The translations under genes and the position numbers were made by a program. A stretch of 64,000 nt of DNA from NCBI GenBank assembly GCA_032358165.1, contig JAALGY010000012.1, positions 2,852,001 through 2,916,000 of the forward strand. Reading direction: 5' to 3'. The notes beneath the pieces were generated by a model. It searched no databases. It worked only from the letters and a program-made list of their open reading frames with translations, and was not told where the DNA came from. The stretch is from Diplosphaera chodatii. Lineage: Eukaryota; Chlorophyta; Trebouxiophyceae; Prasiolales; Stichococcaceae. This document shows positions 20,619 to 33,991 of this stretch, one piece after another (position 1 is the first letter of the stretch; every line of letters begins with the position of its first letter).

Positions 20619-23490
20619 ATGTGGCGGGCAGCGGGTCTGGTGGCAGCTCTTCTGTGCATCGCCGCGCCGCTGGTGCTGCAGCCACGGCAGCTCTGTCGCC
20701 GTGGATCTTTGACGGCGATGGCCAGGCAGACGATCAGGCGTGCGGCGCAGCAGCAGCTGGACAGGGTGCCGGAGGCAGAAATTGCACAGGCCGCCATGTC
20801 GGCAGCAGCCCTGGCACGAAAGGTGCGGCCAGCCTTCTGGGCCTGGAACGCTGCTCCACATGCTCCGCACGCACAGCCATGAAAGTGTGCGGGTAGCAGC
20901 TGCCAGGAAGCAGTGCAAAATGCTTGTCTTGTGATCCGGCCGGACATCCGCAACTCTGGTGGCACAGGTTGCGGCGGCGCTGCCGGCTGCGGCTGCCGGG
21001 AGGCCAGGGAGGGGCGGCGCGCTGCCGCCGCCCTACCGCCGGCTGTGGCGGCAGCTGGAGACTGACTGCGGCCGTGGGTGGCAGCAGCAGTACGCCCAGC
21101 TGCACGCAGACATCGTGGCTGGGCGCCGGCCGGAGCGCCTTGTGGTGTCTGTTGCCACTCCGACAGGTGCATGACATGTATGTGCGGATCAGCCGTGTTT
21201 GTCATGTGCTCCTGTGCTGTATTTTGTCAGGACGATCCACAATGTTGCACATACGGGGCATGAAGAGCAGGCACGGTGTGTGCAGCATTGCAGCGCTGTG
21301 ATCCTGCTGCAGGGTTGGCAGACCGTCTGCTGGGCACAATCAGCGCCTTCTTCTATGCGCTGCTGACGGGGCGAGCGCTGCAGCTGCAGACGTACGGCGA
21401 GGTGCCCAGCCTCGAGGTGCCGCGATCTAACTGGGGCGCAGTCTCGATCAATGCTGTGTGCTGTCGTTCACCCGCCTTATCTCGATTGCTTGACAGGGCA
21501 CAGCACCTACATATGCTAACTTGTGTGCCCACCACGACGATATTGCTGTGCAGCTGGCGCTCGCGCCCAATGCTGTGGACTGGAGGCGGTCGCCAGACCC
21601 GACGGAACTCACTAGCGTTGCATGGCAGGCGTTGCCTTTTGGGCCCGGGGTGGACCTGATGAGGTAAAAAGCCCAAACCCACTCGAAGGCTCTCGTGCTT
21701 CGGGGCCATGCTTCACGCTGTCTGTGCATGTTGAAACCTTCTGACGACGATTGCTTCACTGTACTGTGCACCTTCGAAAGTGCAGTGATGTTAATTTCAT
21801 GAACCATCACCAGGTACGCATACGTGCGCCAGGGTCTGTGGCCGCCGCATGTCAATGATGAGGCGGCACCCGACGAGATGTTCCTACGCAGCAACATGAG
21901 CCTCCTGCCGGCGACAAACCCCAATGCGCTGGTGGTCATGTTTGCCTCGAACCGTGGTCGCACGGTAGGCCTACATCTTGCGTCCTGCACCGAGCTCTCT
22001 CTACAGACCTGCAATGCACACCTCAGCAGTGGCTGGGGCATCAGACTTCGAGACGTTCATGTGAATTGTGTTTGTCAGGGGTGATGTGTGCAATTCTGGC
22101 ACAATTGAAGGAGCCATATTTGTTGGGGCTGTTGCCAGGCCTGTACTCATGATGCCGCAGGTGCACATGTTCGAGAACCCACACCACAGGCGGCAGCTGC
22201 GGGCGTGGGGCCTGACGCCCGAGACGGCGTTCACCTGCGCCTTCATGTGAGCCAGACATGCAGGGCCGGCATGGCACCTTGCGCAACAGTGGCTGTGAGT
22301 GGGCCACACAGAATGCCCAAGTCGACAGCTTCTTGTAGGCGAGACGGTCAGTAGCTTGCAACCTGTCAACCCTCTTATCATGCTCGTAGGTACCTGTTCA
22401 AGCCGCAGCCAGCTGTGGCGCAACATCTGCAGCCAGGGGCGGCCAGGGCGCTCACCACCCCTGGCGCCCTGAAGCTCGGCATCCACCTGCGACTTGGTGA
22501 TGCCGAGATGGAAGGCGAGTGAAGCATAGTATATATCGTTGCACCTGATTTGGCCGCGACAACCATGAAGTCATTCATTTTGTTTTACAAGACCGTCATG
22601 CAACAAGCGCGCATAAGCAAGCATAATGTGAGTGTTCCTCGCCATTGGTGCGCAGGCAGCAGGTTGTCGGTGGCAGCTGTGGAGGAGCGCACTGCAGCGG
22701 TGTGGGACTGTGTGCAGGAGATCGAGGACAGCCGCAAGCAGCCAGGCCAGCAGGTGCTGTGCGCGTCCTGAAGTGCTGCTGCCGGTCTCTGCCGGTCCAC
22801 CTGCCCTTTGCATATTGTGCGGTGCTTGCATGGTATGCCTGACAGCTGCACGCATCATGTTGGCGCTCCATCTACGTGCAAAAGCATCCTGCAGGTGTTC
22901 TGGTTCCTGGTGTCAGACTCGCTCACAGCGCGGCAGGTTGCGAAGGACCGCTTGGGGGCGAAGCTGATCACCGACACGCAGGCTGCGGCGGTGCATGTGG
23001 GCTGCGAGACAGAGGCTGGCTGCCGCGGCAACGTCAGCCGCAAGGCACACGCAATGCAGGCATGCAGATCCACGATGCACGCCACAACTATTGTGCCTTG
23101 ACGCCATGCTGCTGTGACTGGGGTGGGGCAGGTGTTCAATGTTTCTGTTGGTGTGTGCTGCAGTCAGCGATCAGCGACATTCTGGCGCTTGCACTCACAG
23201 ATGTCCAGGTGCGTTTTTGTTCAAGCTCCCCGAATGTGTGCAGCACATAACGTGACTCGGCTGCATCATCCATCGCCTAGCAGTTCCTAGGATACACTTT
23301 GCTTGCGCCTGCTCTGCAGTGTGTACCGGTCAACAGTGGCTTTGGGAAGATCGCAGCCTTTCTGGCGCGGCCACGCAAGGCCATCTACACCATGCCGGGC
23401 CTCAACTGGGCGGGCTACAGGCCCCGGTCTTGCGGGCCTGCGGAGTCAGACTCGGTCTACCGCTTAGCAGACAACTGGTCTGGCTTCTGA
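20619..23490 (+). CDS. Fucosyltransferase-like glycosyltransferase, type II membrane protein
   Basis: Eleven exons, all joins in frame: 20619-20822, 20968-21166, 21313-21416, 21554-21663, 21814-21964, 22161-22246, 22390-22518, 22663-22753, 22895-23059, 23164-23208, 23320-23490; 484 residues ending in TGA. The first exon has a clear signal anchor (GLVAALLCIAAPLVL). Exons 2-3 join to give SVATPTGGLADRLLG, followed by SAFFYALLTGRALQL, the N-terminal nucleotide-sugar region of plant-type (GT37-like) and related fucosyltransferases. HLRLGD in exon 7 corresponds to the H-x-R-x-G-D signature of the fucosyltransferase superfamily. FWFLVSDS (exon 9) and NSGFGKIAAFLA (exon 11) match the C-terminal half. 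The intron after exon 9 appears to use a GC donor (CAG|GCATGC); an in-frame GT donor 34 bases further on is the alternative. Likely a Golgi enzyme transferring fucose, though other deoxy sugars are possible. Confidence 0.78.
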
Positions 23491-24553
23491 GGGTTTGTAG
23501 CTGTGGGCAGCGGCTCTGATGTTGCATATATTGTGGCCTGAAGCCGGTGACATAATCATTGTCGTTCTGGGCGGTCGTCTGATAGGTTGTTGGCGGCCTG
23601 ATATCAATAAGGGTCGCATTTTGACACTGCTAGTGCCATGCACCTTAGTTGATTACTTGCTGCCTGTGTGTCCACATACATCAACAGGCGCCGTCACTGT
23701 AGCCGGCATGGCATGTTAGTTGCAGCGGCGCCAGGAGTACTTCTCCAGCCTAGGGTGCGTGCTGGATCATTCCTAATGAAGTGGGGATGAAAGCACGTTG
23801 CACTGGGCCGCCGCTGAAGCCATCGACTGCATCTCGTCTGTCACCATCTTGTCATTTCCCTTTTCCTCCATTTTCCTCGGTCTGGCCCAATAGGGCGCCG
23901 GCCGGGAAATGAGCGGGAGTGGCCGATCAAATGCACCGGCTGCGAGGCCCGCGCAAATCCACATTTTGCGGCGCTTCAGCCTGTCCGACTCGAGGCAGCA
24001 TCTGATTCAACAAAATCACCGCATTCATGCCGATTGGGTGTTGGTAACGAAGCCTGTATAACAGCGCATCCTGCTGTTTTGCAGCTGTAGAGCTCTTCGC
24101 GAAATGAACGTCCAGTGCAGCGTATACAACGTCGATCGGCTTGAAAGAGGTTGATTAGCGTATACCTTCGCTTGACGTGCTATCAGCCCATTGCAGCTGC
24201 GCGAAAGAGCAACGTACATGCAGCTGGAGAGCAGCCCATATGCACGAGCAGCAGCGGCGTCGAGCCGTGATTGTGGCACAATAATGGCGCCTGGAGATGC
24301 CTTTGCTATGATGTGATATCGTCTCATGCGGCCCCGCCCAGCTCTGTGCCCGGTACGTGAAGCGTTCCAGCGCCATGCCATCACATCACCGGTTCACATA
24401 TCAAGCACTGCAAATTCAGCCATCAAGCCTTGACTGTCCACGGTCAAAACACATCAAGTATATCATTTTGTCAATTTCGCGTTGAACGGCAACCGTTTTC
24501 CGGATCGCAATCCCCAGAGCTGGCACTGCTGACGGCGGCGAGCACCTGCATGC
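23491..24553. other. Spacer upstream of the METTL24-like gene
   Basis: 3' flank of the fucosyltransferase-like gene and promoter region of the methyltransferase. It contains a CT-rich patch near 23850-23880. No gene or RNA recognised. Confidence 0.45.
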
Positions 24554-27018
24554 ATGGCGCCGCCGCTGCCGGTCGTCACGGCGTTGCTGAGCGGCGCAGC
24601 ACTGCTGGTGTGGTTCCTGGCGCACGCGAGGGCGGGGCAACGAGCGAGGCCGCCGCTGGAGGTCGCGGCGGCCTTCAAGGCCCTTCGTGCGCATGTGAGA
24701 TCGTGAATGATGAGCCGCTCAGCCAGCCAAAAAACTTTGGCTCCTGGCATATATGACCAGGAGACGCCATCCAGGCCTGTGGCGGCACCACGGAGACTGC
24801 TTTTGAGTGTCCGCATAGTCGCCTCTCGGTCTGCGTTGGCATCAATGGGACCCAGCAGCAGCCCAGCAGCAGGCCATGTTTGATGACAGTGCTCGATGCC
24901 AATGGCAGGCCTGCAAACCGGCGGCGGGGGCCGGGGTTGATGCCGCCGCTGGCAGCCGGGCAGCCAAGCTGGCGGCATACGAGTGGGAGATGGACATGAG
25001 GTGAGTTGACAGGTGGAGGTACTGCAGACATTTATCTGCAAGCAAACAGCGGGAGAGACGTCCCCATCCGCAGCGGCGTCAGAACCTTGCTCAGCAGACC
25101 TGCCTGCAACAGAGGCTGACAGTGTGTTGCAACAATGACGACGGTATAAACAGCTGCTGGCAATCGCATGCAGGTTGCAGCACCTGCTGCAGCACAAGGA
25201 GGCGGTGAGCATGACCGACATGTGGGTTCTCATGGCGCCGCTGTGGAGCTGTGATGGGCCGCTGGAGCGCATTGGCTGGTTTCTGGACGGAGGTACGCAA
25301 TGGCAGCGCCGATGTAAGATGCAAAACGGCCTTCTCTGTTTCTAGCCTGCACAGGCGAGGGTGTCGCATTGAGGACTTGGTATTGACGGTGCATGCATGT
25401 GTATATACGCCTGCTCAAGAGTCAGGGTTGACCATCTGCGCGCCTAGCTGGTCTTCAGCACCTTGCAGCTAGCTACGCCACGTGTGTGCTGCATGCCTGC
25501 CTGCAGGCAAGTGGATGTGCGATGCCAACCGCACGCTGGCGCGAAAACCTTGCACAGTGCTCAGCATGGGATCAAATGGCCAGACGGACTTTGAGTCGGC
25601 CATACTGCAGCGGGCGCCCCACTGCAAGGTGACCTCATGCATGCATCCGATGCCGAACAACAGCGTACCGGCATGACCATGAATTCTCTGCATTGCAGCC
25701 CAATATGTCGCGCAACATGCCAAATGGTCACAGAGCTGTGGGATTGGGGTGAGGATGCGGCTGAAATGCTGCACAGGTGCACACCTACGATCATAGCCTG
25801 ACGCCGCAGCTCAAGACAACTGTGTCCAGCGTTCCTGGGCTCCAGTTTCACCCGACAGGCATCACTAGGTGGGCTGGCTGCTCCAGATGCCGCACATAGT
25901 CTTGGGTGGCTTGCATGCCCGCGTTGCCCCATGAGTGTCGTTGGTTTGGCCGCCTCAATACCCTGCCAGTCTCCAGGTAGAACTGTTACAAAACTGAACT
26001 GCTACAGCAGCAGCTGTTCACGTCAGCAGGAACCAGAAGCCATCACAAGCTACGAGCTCGGTGACTGCTATGCAGTGAGGTGATGCTGGAGGCCATGCGA
26101 AGGGGCGATGTCGAGTCTGCGCCATATACAGCAGAAAACTTCACGACGGTGCTGGGTGCGCTTGCGGCTGCCGGTTCAGATTGGGTGGACGTCCTGAAGG
26201 TCGACATCGAAGGTGCAGCCCCGAGCACTTATCTTGTGCAGTTGAGCATGCATTCTGAGACCTCGCTGATGTTAACCACACAGCGGTGCTGATGCTGAGT
26301 GAGGCTTGAATAGAGTACACAGACAACGGTGCATGCTGTCTGCATATATTGGCGAGCAACGTGACGAAGCAAGGTCAGTAGGCCTTGCGTCACTGCTGTG
26401 TACATGCAGGTAGCGAGTGGCCGGTGTTCCATGAACTGCTGAACATGAGCAACAGCAGCATCCCAGCCACACAGGTGCGTGCATTGTGCATGCTACCGCT
26501 CATGCAAGAGCAACATGTCATGCCGATGTTGGCTGTAATCGTAATTGTCTCTGATCAGACTGCAGGTTGCCGTGTTCCATGTATACAGGTGTTGATTGAG
26601 CTGCACCCTCTCCGGCTTGCCATGTACCCAGCCCTCTACCCTGGCAGCATGGTGCAGTCGGTAGCGTTCTTCTTCGAAGGCATGAGGTGCATACCTGTAG
26701 GTGGCCATTGTGTCTTGCATGTTATCCCCTGTTAGGGCTCGTAGCGACGCTACCATGTCTTACGGCAACCTCAAAGTTGTCCTCCAGCCCGTTTGAGACA
26801 TTAGACGCACATGCTGTGGCACATGGCAGGCTGGCACACCAAAGACCAGCGCACTGAGGCTGCTGCCATGTCTGCTGGGCAGGCGGCAGGGGTTCAAGGG
26901 ATTCGCCAATGAGCCGAACCTACACTCTGGGGACCCAGTCCACCACATTGAGTACAGCTTCGTGAAGGTGGACCAGCGGGGGCGGGTGGTGCACCGGCGC
27001 AGCTCGAAGGAAAGGTAG
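24554..27018 (+). CDS. METTL24/FkbM-like SAM-dependent methyltransferase, membrane-anchored
   Basis: Nine exons, each join in frame: 24554-24694, 24873-25000, 25174-25292, 25507-25628, 25777-25868, 26076-26212, 26410-26474, 26589-26686, 26883-27018 (TAG); 345 residues. Residues 5-25 form a hydrophobic signal anchor. CTVLSMGSNGQTDFE in exon 4 is the glycine-rich SAM-binding loop, VHTYDHSL in exon 5 supplies the acidic residue at the end of strand 2, and DVLKVDIEGSEWPVF (exons 6-7) is the characteristic block of FkbM and METTL24-type enzymes. IELHP in exon 8 and HIEYSFVKV in exon 9 complete the fold. This architecture fits a secretory-pathway O-methyltransferase acting on sugars; the substrate is unknown. 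The ATG was chosen because the anchor follows it; an overlapping upstream ATG is in another frame. A TGTAA signal follows 117 bases after the stop. Confidence 0.85.
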
Positions 27019-27768
27019 CTGTGGTACGCCGACAGGGTGGGAACCTGCGCAGCGGGCGAGCAAGATGTCGTCAGCAGGGAGGCAGGGTGCGAGGCGCGGG
27101 GCCGCTCATGGCATCATCGCCAACTACGGCAGACTGTAAGATGCTGCTGTCCCTTGTTGTATGCTGTCCCACCTGCCCCCGCAGTCTGGTTGGTTTCGAT
27201 GACCTCGCGAGCTGCCTGAGCAATCGTGTTATGATGCGTCTGTGTATCGTGGCGCTAGCAGGCATGCTGCGGCACTGTGTCTGCCCGCACTGACGCTCTC
27301 GGCTCATGACCACTCAACAACCTGAACTTCGTTCTCTGCAACTCTGCCCAACCAATGAACGTAATTGTCTGTCAGCACAAAAAATGTCACAAAACCTCAT
27401 CAACTTCTGTATCAGATAAACAATGGCCTGAGTCCACATTCAACTGCTGCACTTTCATTCTGTGCTGCATCTCCGTTCTGATCAACCTGCACTTGCAATG
27501 CTGGAAGCTGTCTCGATCAATATCGCATGGCGCCGTCACTACTTGGTGCGCTCTGCCATCCCGCAGCGAGGTCATCGTGCTGGTCCCCAGCAGTGAAGGC
27601 AGGCACACCAACCACCGCAACCTGACTGCTGGCTGATGGCACGCTATCAAACTGGCGCTATGCCATCGCATTCTGCTGACACATTACCGCCGGAAAATAG
27701 CTATTGCAGTAGCACTGAGGAGGGGACCATAGGCTCTGCAACCCAGTGCGAATGGCTGCTGTGAGGCC
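27019..27768. other. Spacer between convergent genes
   Basis: 3' flanks of the METTL24-like gene (+) and the exostosin gene (-). Apart from the TGTAA at 27135 I see nothing in it. Confidence 0.5.
27135..27139 (+). terminator. TGTAA poly(A) signal for the METTL24-like gene
   Basis: TGTAA, the usual polyadenylation signal of green algal genes, lies about 117 bases downstream of the TAG at 27016-27018. Confidence 0.5.
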
Positions 27769-30700
27769 TCACGAGCCATTGCCGCTGCCGCTGCCGCGCT
27801 GCAGCCAGGATCGCCATGAGGTGTGCAGTTGCAACGCCGAAACTGATTGGCGGTTGGCCAGTGAGCGCGACAGCGATGCGATGGTGTAGTTGTACGCCAG
27901 GCCATACGGCTGAGGCCAGACGAAAGCCCTATGGTAGTCTAGCAGACCCCACTGCATCACAAAGAATAAATTGATGGTGCCGCCAGTCTCATCGTTGCTG
28001 ACATATGGACAACTGCTTGCTTGTGACTTGTATGTGTGCAGACGTGCAACAGATGCAGCAATGAAGACAGTCGGTGAGTTCAACCTGCAGGAATGACCGT
28101 TGCCGCGTTGGAACGCTGCGCAGTATGGCATCCAGCCGTGGGATGTCGCACTGGTGTACGCGGATGCTAAAGGCCGTGTATGGCAGGACGTCCTCAAAAT
28201 ACTGTGTCACCTCGTCCTGAAAAGAACAGTGGCTGAGACACATTCATGGAAGTTCGTTTGGGAACAGACGAAACATAGGCGGTAGCACACAGCAGAGCTG
28301 AATGCCTTCAAGAAAGGTCTTCGAGGAAGCTCAAGGACGAGAGAATAAGATGCACAGCCTTGCAGATGGTGGGCAATTCGCAGCGCCTGAAGCTGCTGCC
28401 AGAATATGGTTATCTCACCTGAACTATGACGGGGATGCAGCCATGTGACATTGCATCAATGAGCCGCATTCCGAACCCTGCGAACCACAGAATGTTGGGC
28501 CAGTTGGACCATAAAAGGGTTAATTTAATTACAAGTCGCGACAGTGTACATAGTACACTGTCTCACATGCATCATGCGCCACTTGGAGGCATCCCAGCGA
28601 GCAGAGGCAGAGTTCCCAGCGTCAAGCACCATGTCCCGAAGGGGTGAAGCAGAATATGGAGTCTCGCTCCTCAACCGGATTCCCTCGCAATGGGGGGTCA
28701 AGCTCGCTGCCATTGCTGATGCGGAACCTGCAGCGGTAACATGCTTGACGTGTGAGTTCAAGGTGGGTACGGTGTTGGGTCTACAGGCGCCGGTGCAATT
28801 GAGCCTGTCAACAGGCGGCACTTGAAGCGCCCTGTTCCCCCGCACAGAGGTGACTTGCACAGCCACAAGAAGCAGAGGCAGCGACTTACCCTTCAGTCTG
28901 GTTGAAGTGAGCATCGAAAAGCGCCTGCCGCGCACCTCCTGAGTACTATAGAGAGCAGAACGGATTGACGCCTTGTACACGGCTAGGCTGAGGCCAATCT
29001 GATAGCTGGGTGCTTGCCTAGTTGCGCAGGATGTATGTCAAGCAACACTTTGACATGCTGGGTGCACTTGCTGCAGGCCGCACAGTCTTCCTATGGCAAT
29101 GTGTCAAGAGAAAGTACGTACCGTCATATCATATTTCCGTTCGCCTCCAAGAAAGTACATGAGCGTCGAGCGGTTGCCCAGTGGTAAAAAGGTGTCGTCC
29201 GCGCGCAGTGCCGTGTCGTCCTGCAGAGGCACACATGCGGTCAAAAGGCCTGAGGTTGCTCGTAGTGCGAGCTCGACTGGCGCTTGGAGGTGACTTCAGC
29301 GGCAGCTGGTAGCTGCGCAGTCTGCATCGGCAGGCACATGATTGATATCCTGGCATTGCATACCAGCTCAGCCGTACGTACAACATGGAACATAAGAGGA
29401 TACATTGCAGATTGCGGCGTGCATTCCAGATAGCCACGCCTTCATCTAACCTGGGTACAAACTGCGCTACTGCAGAGCTTGCTGCTGCTTGACAGGTACT
29501 GGTAGTGTTGAACCCTCACCTGCGGTATGGCGCCGTAGGTAATCTCACACTCGCCTGGCATCCAGTCCTGATAATGGCTGGGCGCAGGGCATACATCCCT
29601 CGTTGGCTGGAACACATACCTGCCATGCCAAAGCGGGGAGCAGTCATAAGACAACAGCCTCTGGTCCGACTATGATGCTGGCCAAATGCTGCTGACCAGG
29701 GCACACGGGTGTGTGAAGCAGCCCAGATTCCTTCAGTCAAGGCTGAGTACCCTTCAGCACCATCATGCTTATATTGCATGTCACACAGCAAAGGCGGTGG
29801 CAGGGAGACAGATGGCAATGGACACGACACAGAGTGAAGCGACAGCCCTGAAGCACACTTGAGAGGTAGGTGTGCTTGCAAGTATCATGCCTGAGCGCCA
29901 CGGCTGAGCAATGCGCACCCGGGCAGCCAGGAGGGCGAGTACATGTTTCCGTACTTCGTCAGCAGCGAGTGGTCGTCTGAGCCGTCCTCTGCGCCCGGGC
30001 CGCTGTAGCAGAAGTGCATGGCCCTCACCGGGGCGTCCAGCAGCGCGTAGTCGGCAATCGTGGGCTCCCCTGCACATCGCAGCGCACACAACTCGGCGGT
30101 CAGTTTCCAGCAGGAGGCTGCGCTCGCTGCTGAGGCGCTGGTGCATGGCAACTCGCGCATGCATCCTTGCAGTCGCGACCACAGGCTGCCAGCACTGTCA
30201 GCACACATGTGAGACCACCGACAAGATGCTGTGCAGGCCACAGATCACGTCATAAGCATGTAGTGTGGAGTGACCGGACGGCGCCACATGATGCAGCAGC
30301 GCACCTGGTGGAAAGGGATGAGAGTATGCAGCGCCCTGGTCGTTAGGCCACCTGTGTTGAGCACATGCACACTCGGCTACACCTTCGAGCACATGTGTCT
30401 GACGGCCACCAGCATCCTGCGGAGCCTGGAACGGCCTGGGCATCGGATTCAGGCCCACAGACTTGAGGGTGCCGACCGCTGTTGGCCACGGGCAAACTAC
30501 CGCAGGTGATCACATAGGCCTGAATGCTGCAACCCTGGAGTCAAATTGCCTACCAGAGCATATGGTCGGTGCCTCCGCTGGCGTTCCAGAAGGCGTGATT
30601 CTGGACAACCCATTGCGTCACGAAGTACAGGTGCCAGCGCGCAAAACCGAGGTTGTCCGTCCACTGGAAGCTGCACGAGAAGCAGGAGGCTGTCATGGCA

Positions 30701-33700
30701 ACCGCAAACCAAGTGGCGAGACAGCAATCTACCGTGGCAGCATTAACCAGACAGAACACACAACCCAGGGCTGGGGTGCACCGCTACGGAGCACTCGCCA
30801 ATGCTTTGGCCTGCTACCTGGCACACACCTGAATGTGCGACTTGCAAGCAAATCACTGCAACCAACTGCAAAGGGGACCCACGTTTGAACTGGGATGTAA
30901 AACAGGTTGGCCTCGTAGGGGTTTTCGGTCCGCGCGCCACCGATGTCAGCCAGCAGAGCGCGGAAAAATGCGAGGTACGCCTGGTAGATTGCGGCTCCAT
31001 GCAGGTGGCGCGCAGCCTGCACGAGCAAGTGGTGAGTGAGTCATGAAGGACTCGCTGCTGTTTGGCGTTCACTAAGGTCCACCGGGCACTCGTGACGTGT
31101 TGTGTATGCCCCATTTCAGCTGTGGCTAGCGAGAAGCATTGCTCCTAATCGTACTGCATTTGAACGCATGCCAAACCCAGGAAGAAGCAGGAGGCATGTC
31201 ACGTGGGAGCGTCGCACATGCATCTGCACGAGCGTGAAGGGCAGGTCGTACACGTACACCCGCAGCCGCTCCGCCGGTCGCTGCGGCTGCGGCGCCCACG
31301 CCTGCACTGAGCACGGAGCATGTCGCGTGTGGCTGCCGACGCCAAGGGTTATACCACGCCATGGGCTGCATGACAGCTGCCGGCAGGCGTCTGAAAAGCG
31401 TCTGCCTGTGTGGCGTGAGCAAGTGAGATGTGCATTGCACACTGGTGCAAACCGTGCACAGCGTTTTGCTGTCCATGTAGCCCGTGGCGGCAGCGGACTC
31501 GCTGATACAGCGGCATGCGCACCTTGGAGCGGCGGCAGTCGATGCCCCAGAGGCCGGGCGGGCAGCGGCAGAAGCCCAGCATGCACTTGCCCGCCCCGCA
31601 GCCGCCCGGGCACATCTCGAAGATGGTGCCGGATTGGTCGAGGGCGCTGCAGTCGGGCCCCTGCCGGACAACAAAGGCGAGGCCCTGAGCTGGAGGGAAG
31701 GTCATGGTGCACCTGCACAACGCGCAGGGCTCTGCACAAAGCGGCATCACATGCGAGGAAGAGCTCTGGCTCTAATCCCCACAGACCGCCAAGCCAGCAG
31801 AGTGTGGTGGTGTGCGCCGTTAATGGCAATGAGGCACAGGTGGGCACACCCAGGTCACGCAGCACCACCCTAAGAGACACACCACATACAGCTCTGGCAG
31901 TGTACAAAAGCCTTGTGTATGTCTGGCACCCACCAGGTATGCCCACAGGCACCGGCACGCTGGCGCTTCCGTGGGGTTGCCAGCCGCTCGTGTGCAGGAC
32001 CCCGCAAAGCTGCAGCTGTTTGGGCACTCCGACAGCGGCAGCTGCTCGCGATCTTCGATGACCGCGACCTCCGGCCGTGTCGCTTCCTAGAGACATCGCA
32101 TAACATTTCGTCATGTCTACATGCCCCCGGCCCAGGAGCATGCAGCGCCACATCAGAAGCAGATCCCCTGCAAATCCGCAAGAGCTGCAGGGACATGCTT
32201 CAAGCTGTTGCAGTTCAATTGGCAGTCAGCTCCTGAGCCTATGCCTATGCATTCCAAGTTGGATCCTCCACATGGCACCCCACATCCACTGGCACAACCG
32301 CCGTCCAAGGCTGCAGCACACGAGGCTGACGCAGCATGCCACGCCGCCTCCAGACTGCAGGCTGCTGCAGTCCAAAGTTCGCATGCAAAGCAGCAGGACT
32401 ACACCCTGTCCAGCTCACCACTGAGCCGTTGACCAGGTACTTCACATCCTGCTCCTTGACAGCAGGGAAGTCGGACCACTGCTGCTCTGGCGGCAGGCCG
32501 CTCCGGTTGAAGCAGTTGGTGGTGCTCATGTCCTGGAGCTCCTCCGGGTATTGCAGCTCATTGCGATCGCGGAGCTCCTGCAGCAGGCCACTGAGCCCGG
32601 TCTGCTATGGCGTGTGCCATGGTGCTGTGCTGGTGTAGCTGGCGGACGCCACAGGAATGGGAGTTGCTGTGTCTGGCTGGAATGGTGTGGTATCTTGCTG
32701 CAGTCCTGCTATGCTGCTGCACAAGCAGGAAAGACCGAGCAGCCTTCACACAACTGCGGGGGTCTGGTTGCAAAGCAACCAAGAACATCATCGGCCTCAA
32801 AGGATACAGGCCTGAGCATCACCGGCAGACGCTCCGCACAGGATGAGCATGATGCACTATGGTTTGGCATGCGCCGGCTGTGCAGTGCCCGTACCACTAC
32901 ACCCCCTTGCATGGTGTTCGAGGGGTTTGTTTCCGAGCGGTCCACAGGCAACGTGTTGGCTGACCTGGATGTACTGCGCGCACTGGGCGTGGCAGTCGCA
33001 GGCCACGGTGCGCCAGGCGTCCGGGGCCCAGGGGCACACCATCATCGCGTCCGGGGTGGCCGCCAGCCGGCAGGCGGGCAACGCCACCACCTCACAGGCT
33101 GGCCCCATGCGGCCAAAGGGGCACCTGCGAACCGGGCCAGAGTCCTGAGTGACGGGGTTTGTGTGAAGCATGGTGCAGAGGGGCAGGCCGTGGGCGCCAG
33201 CCACCTGCCGGGCGGTTTCCTAATGACGGGTGCTTGTGTTTCACGCCACTGCCCGTGCTTGTGTGCCGGAGCCACTGGCTGCAGATAGTTCACGTGCGTG
33301 AGGCTGTCACATGACTTGCAGACCTGAAGCGACCAGGGGGCTGAAGTTATGTAGGCTGTTAGCGTGTATCTGGGTTTGTCACTGCTGAGGATACGAACGT
33401 GTGGCACCAGGTTGCCAATGCCATCCGCGACATTTATGAAATCTAAGTGACCAGATGGGGCATGCTGCATGTGCAGCTGCTAGCGCAGGGGCTGATGGAC
33501 TGTCAGACTCACTCGCAGCGGCCGTCATCACGGTTGCAGTTGCCGTGCTGCTCGCAGCCGGGCGCACACGGTATGCCGCCGCGCTGCGTGCCGTCAAGGG
33601 CAAAGCCGCCACTCCTGCTGCTGCCACCCCTGCTGCTGTTCCACCCCTTTGTGCGCAGCCAGCTCACGCCCTCCACCGTAGTCCTCGGCACGCCTGCATT

Positions 33701-33991
33701 GGTTGGAGTCCCCGGCACCGCAACCAGAACCACCACCAGCATCGTGATTGCGGCAGCAGCAGCCGCAATGAGGACCCGGCCGGGCAAAAGGCGTGTGCCG
33801 CTGCCGCCGGAAGGTTTCCACCTGGGTGCACCAGCACCTGACGGCCCAGCGTGTGGAGGAGCTCCCGGGGAGAGCTGTGTCTGGGCCCCTGGCAGCGAGT
33901 TGCTGGAGTGCGTACCGCGCGGCGCGCCCTGCCATGCTGGCATCAGGCCGCTGGCGCCACCCCAGTCAGATGGGCGCTGCTTCGGCTTCAT
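27769..33991 (-). CDS. EGF-exostosin (GT47) glycosyltransferase, complete
   Basis: Seventeen exons with every join in frame: 33991-33513, 33124-32965, 32577-32419, 32086-31934, 31660-31523, 31301-31218, 31016-30883, 30670-30554, 30351-30305, 30069-29919, 29619-29520, 29220-29122, 28945-28890, 28727-28630, 28477-28419, 28216-28085, 27951-27769; 782 residues. A short cytoplasmic tail precedes a hydrophobic anchor (VLIAAAAAAITMLVVV). Cys-rich EGF-like modules follow: one across exons 1-2 (GCEQHGNC...RCECPFG), one in exon 4 (SECPNSC...CRC) and one in exon 5 (CPGGCGAG...CRCPPG). Exon 6 opens the exostosin domain (RVYVYDLPFTL); FCFTPSG plus GFGMRLIDAMSHGCIPVIVQ (exons 14-15) and VLPYTAFSIRV (exon 16) close it. 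By family a Golgi GT47 enzyme; EGF modules ahead of exostosin are common in algal members. Closest relative here is the copy at 7486-13415. It starts 1.3 kb from, and divergent to, the next exostosin gene. Confidence 0.9.

Noticed and set aside
31102..32153. Overlapping open frames of more than 300 codons on both strands
   Set aside because: They read through three real exons and their introns of the - strand exostosin gene. Only the spliced segments carry the family motifs and the rest has intron-like borders.
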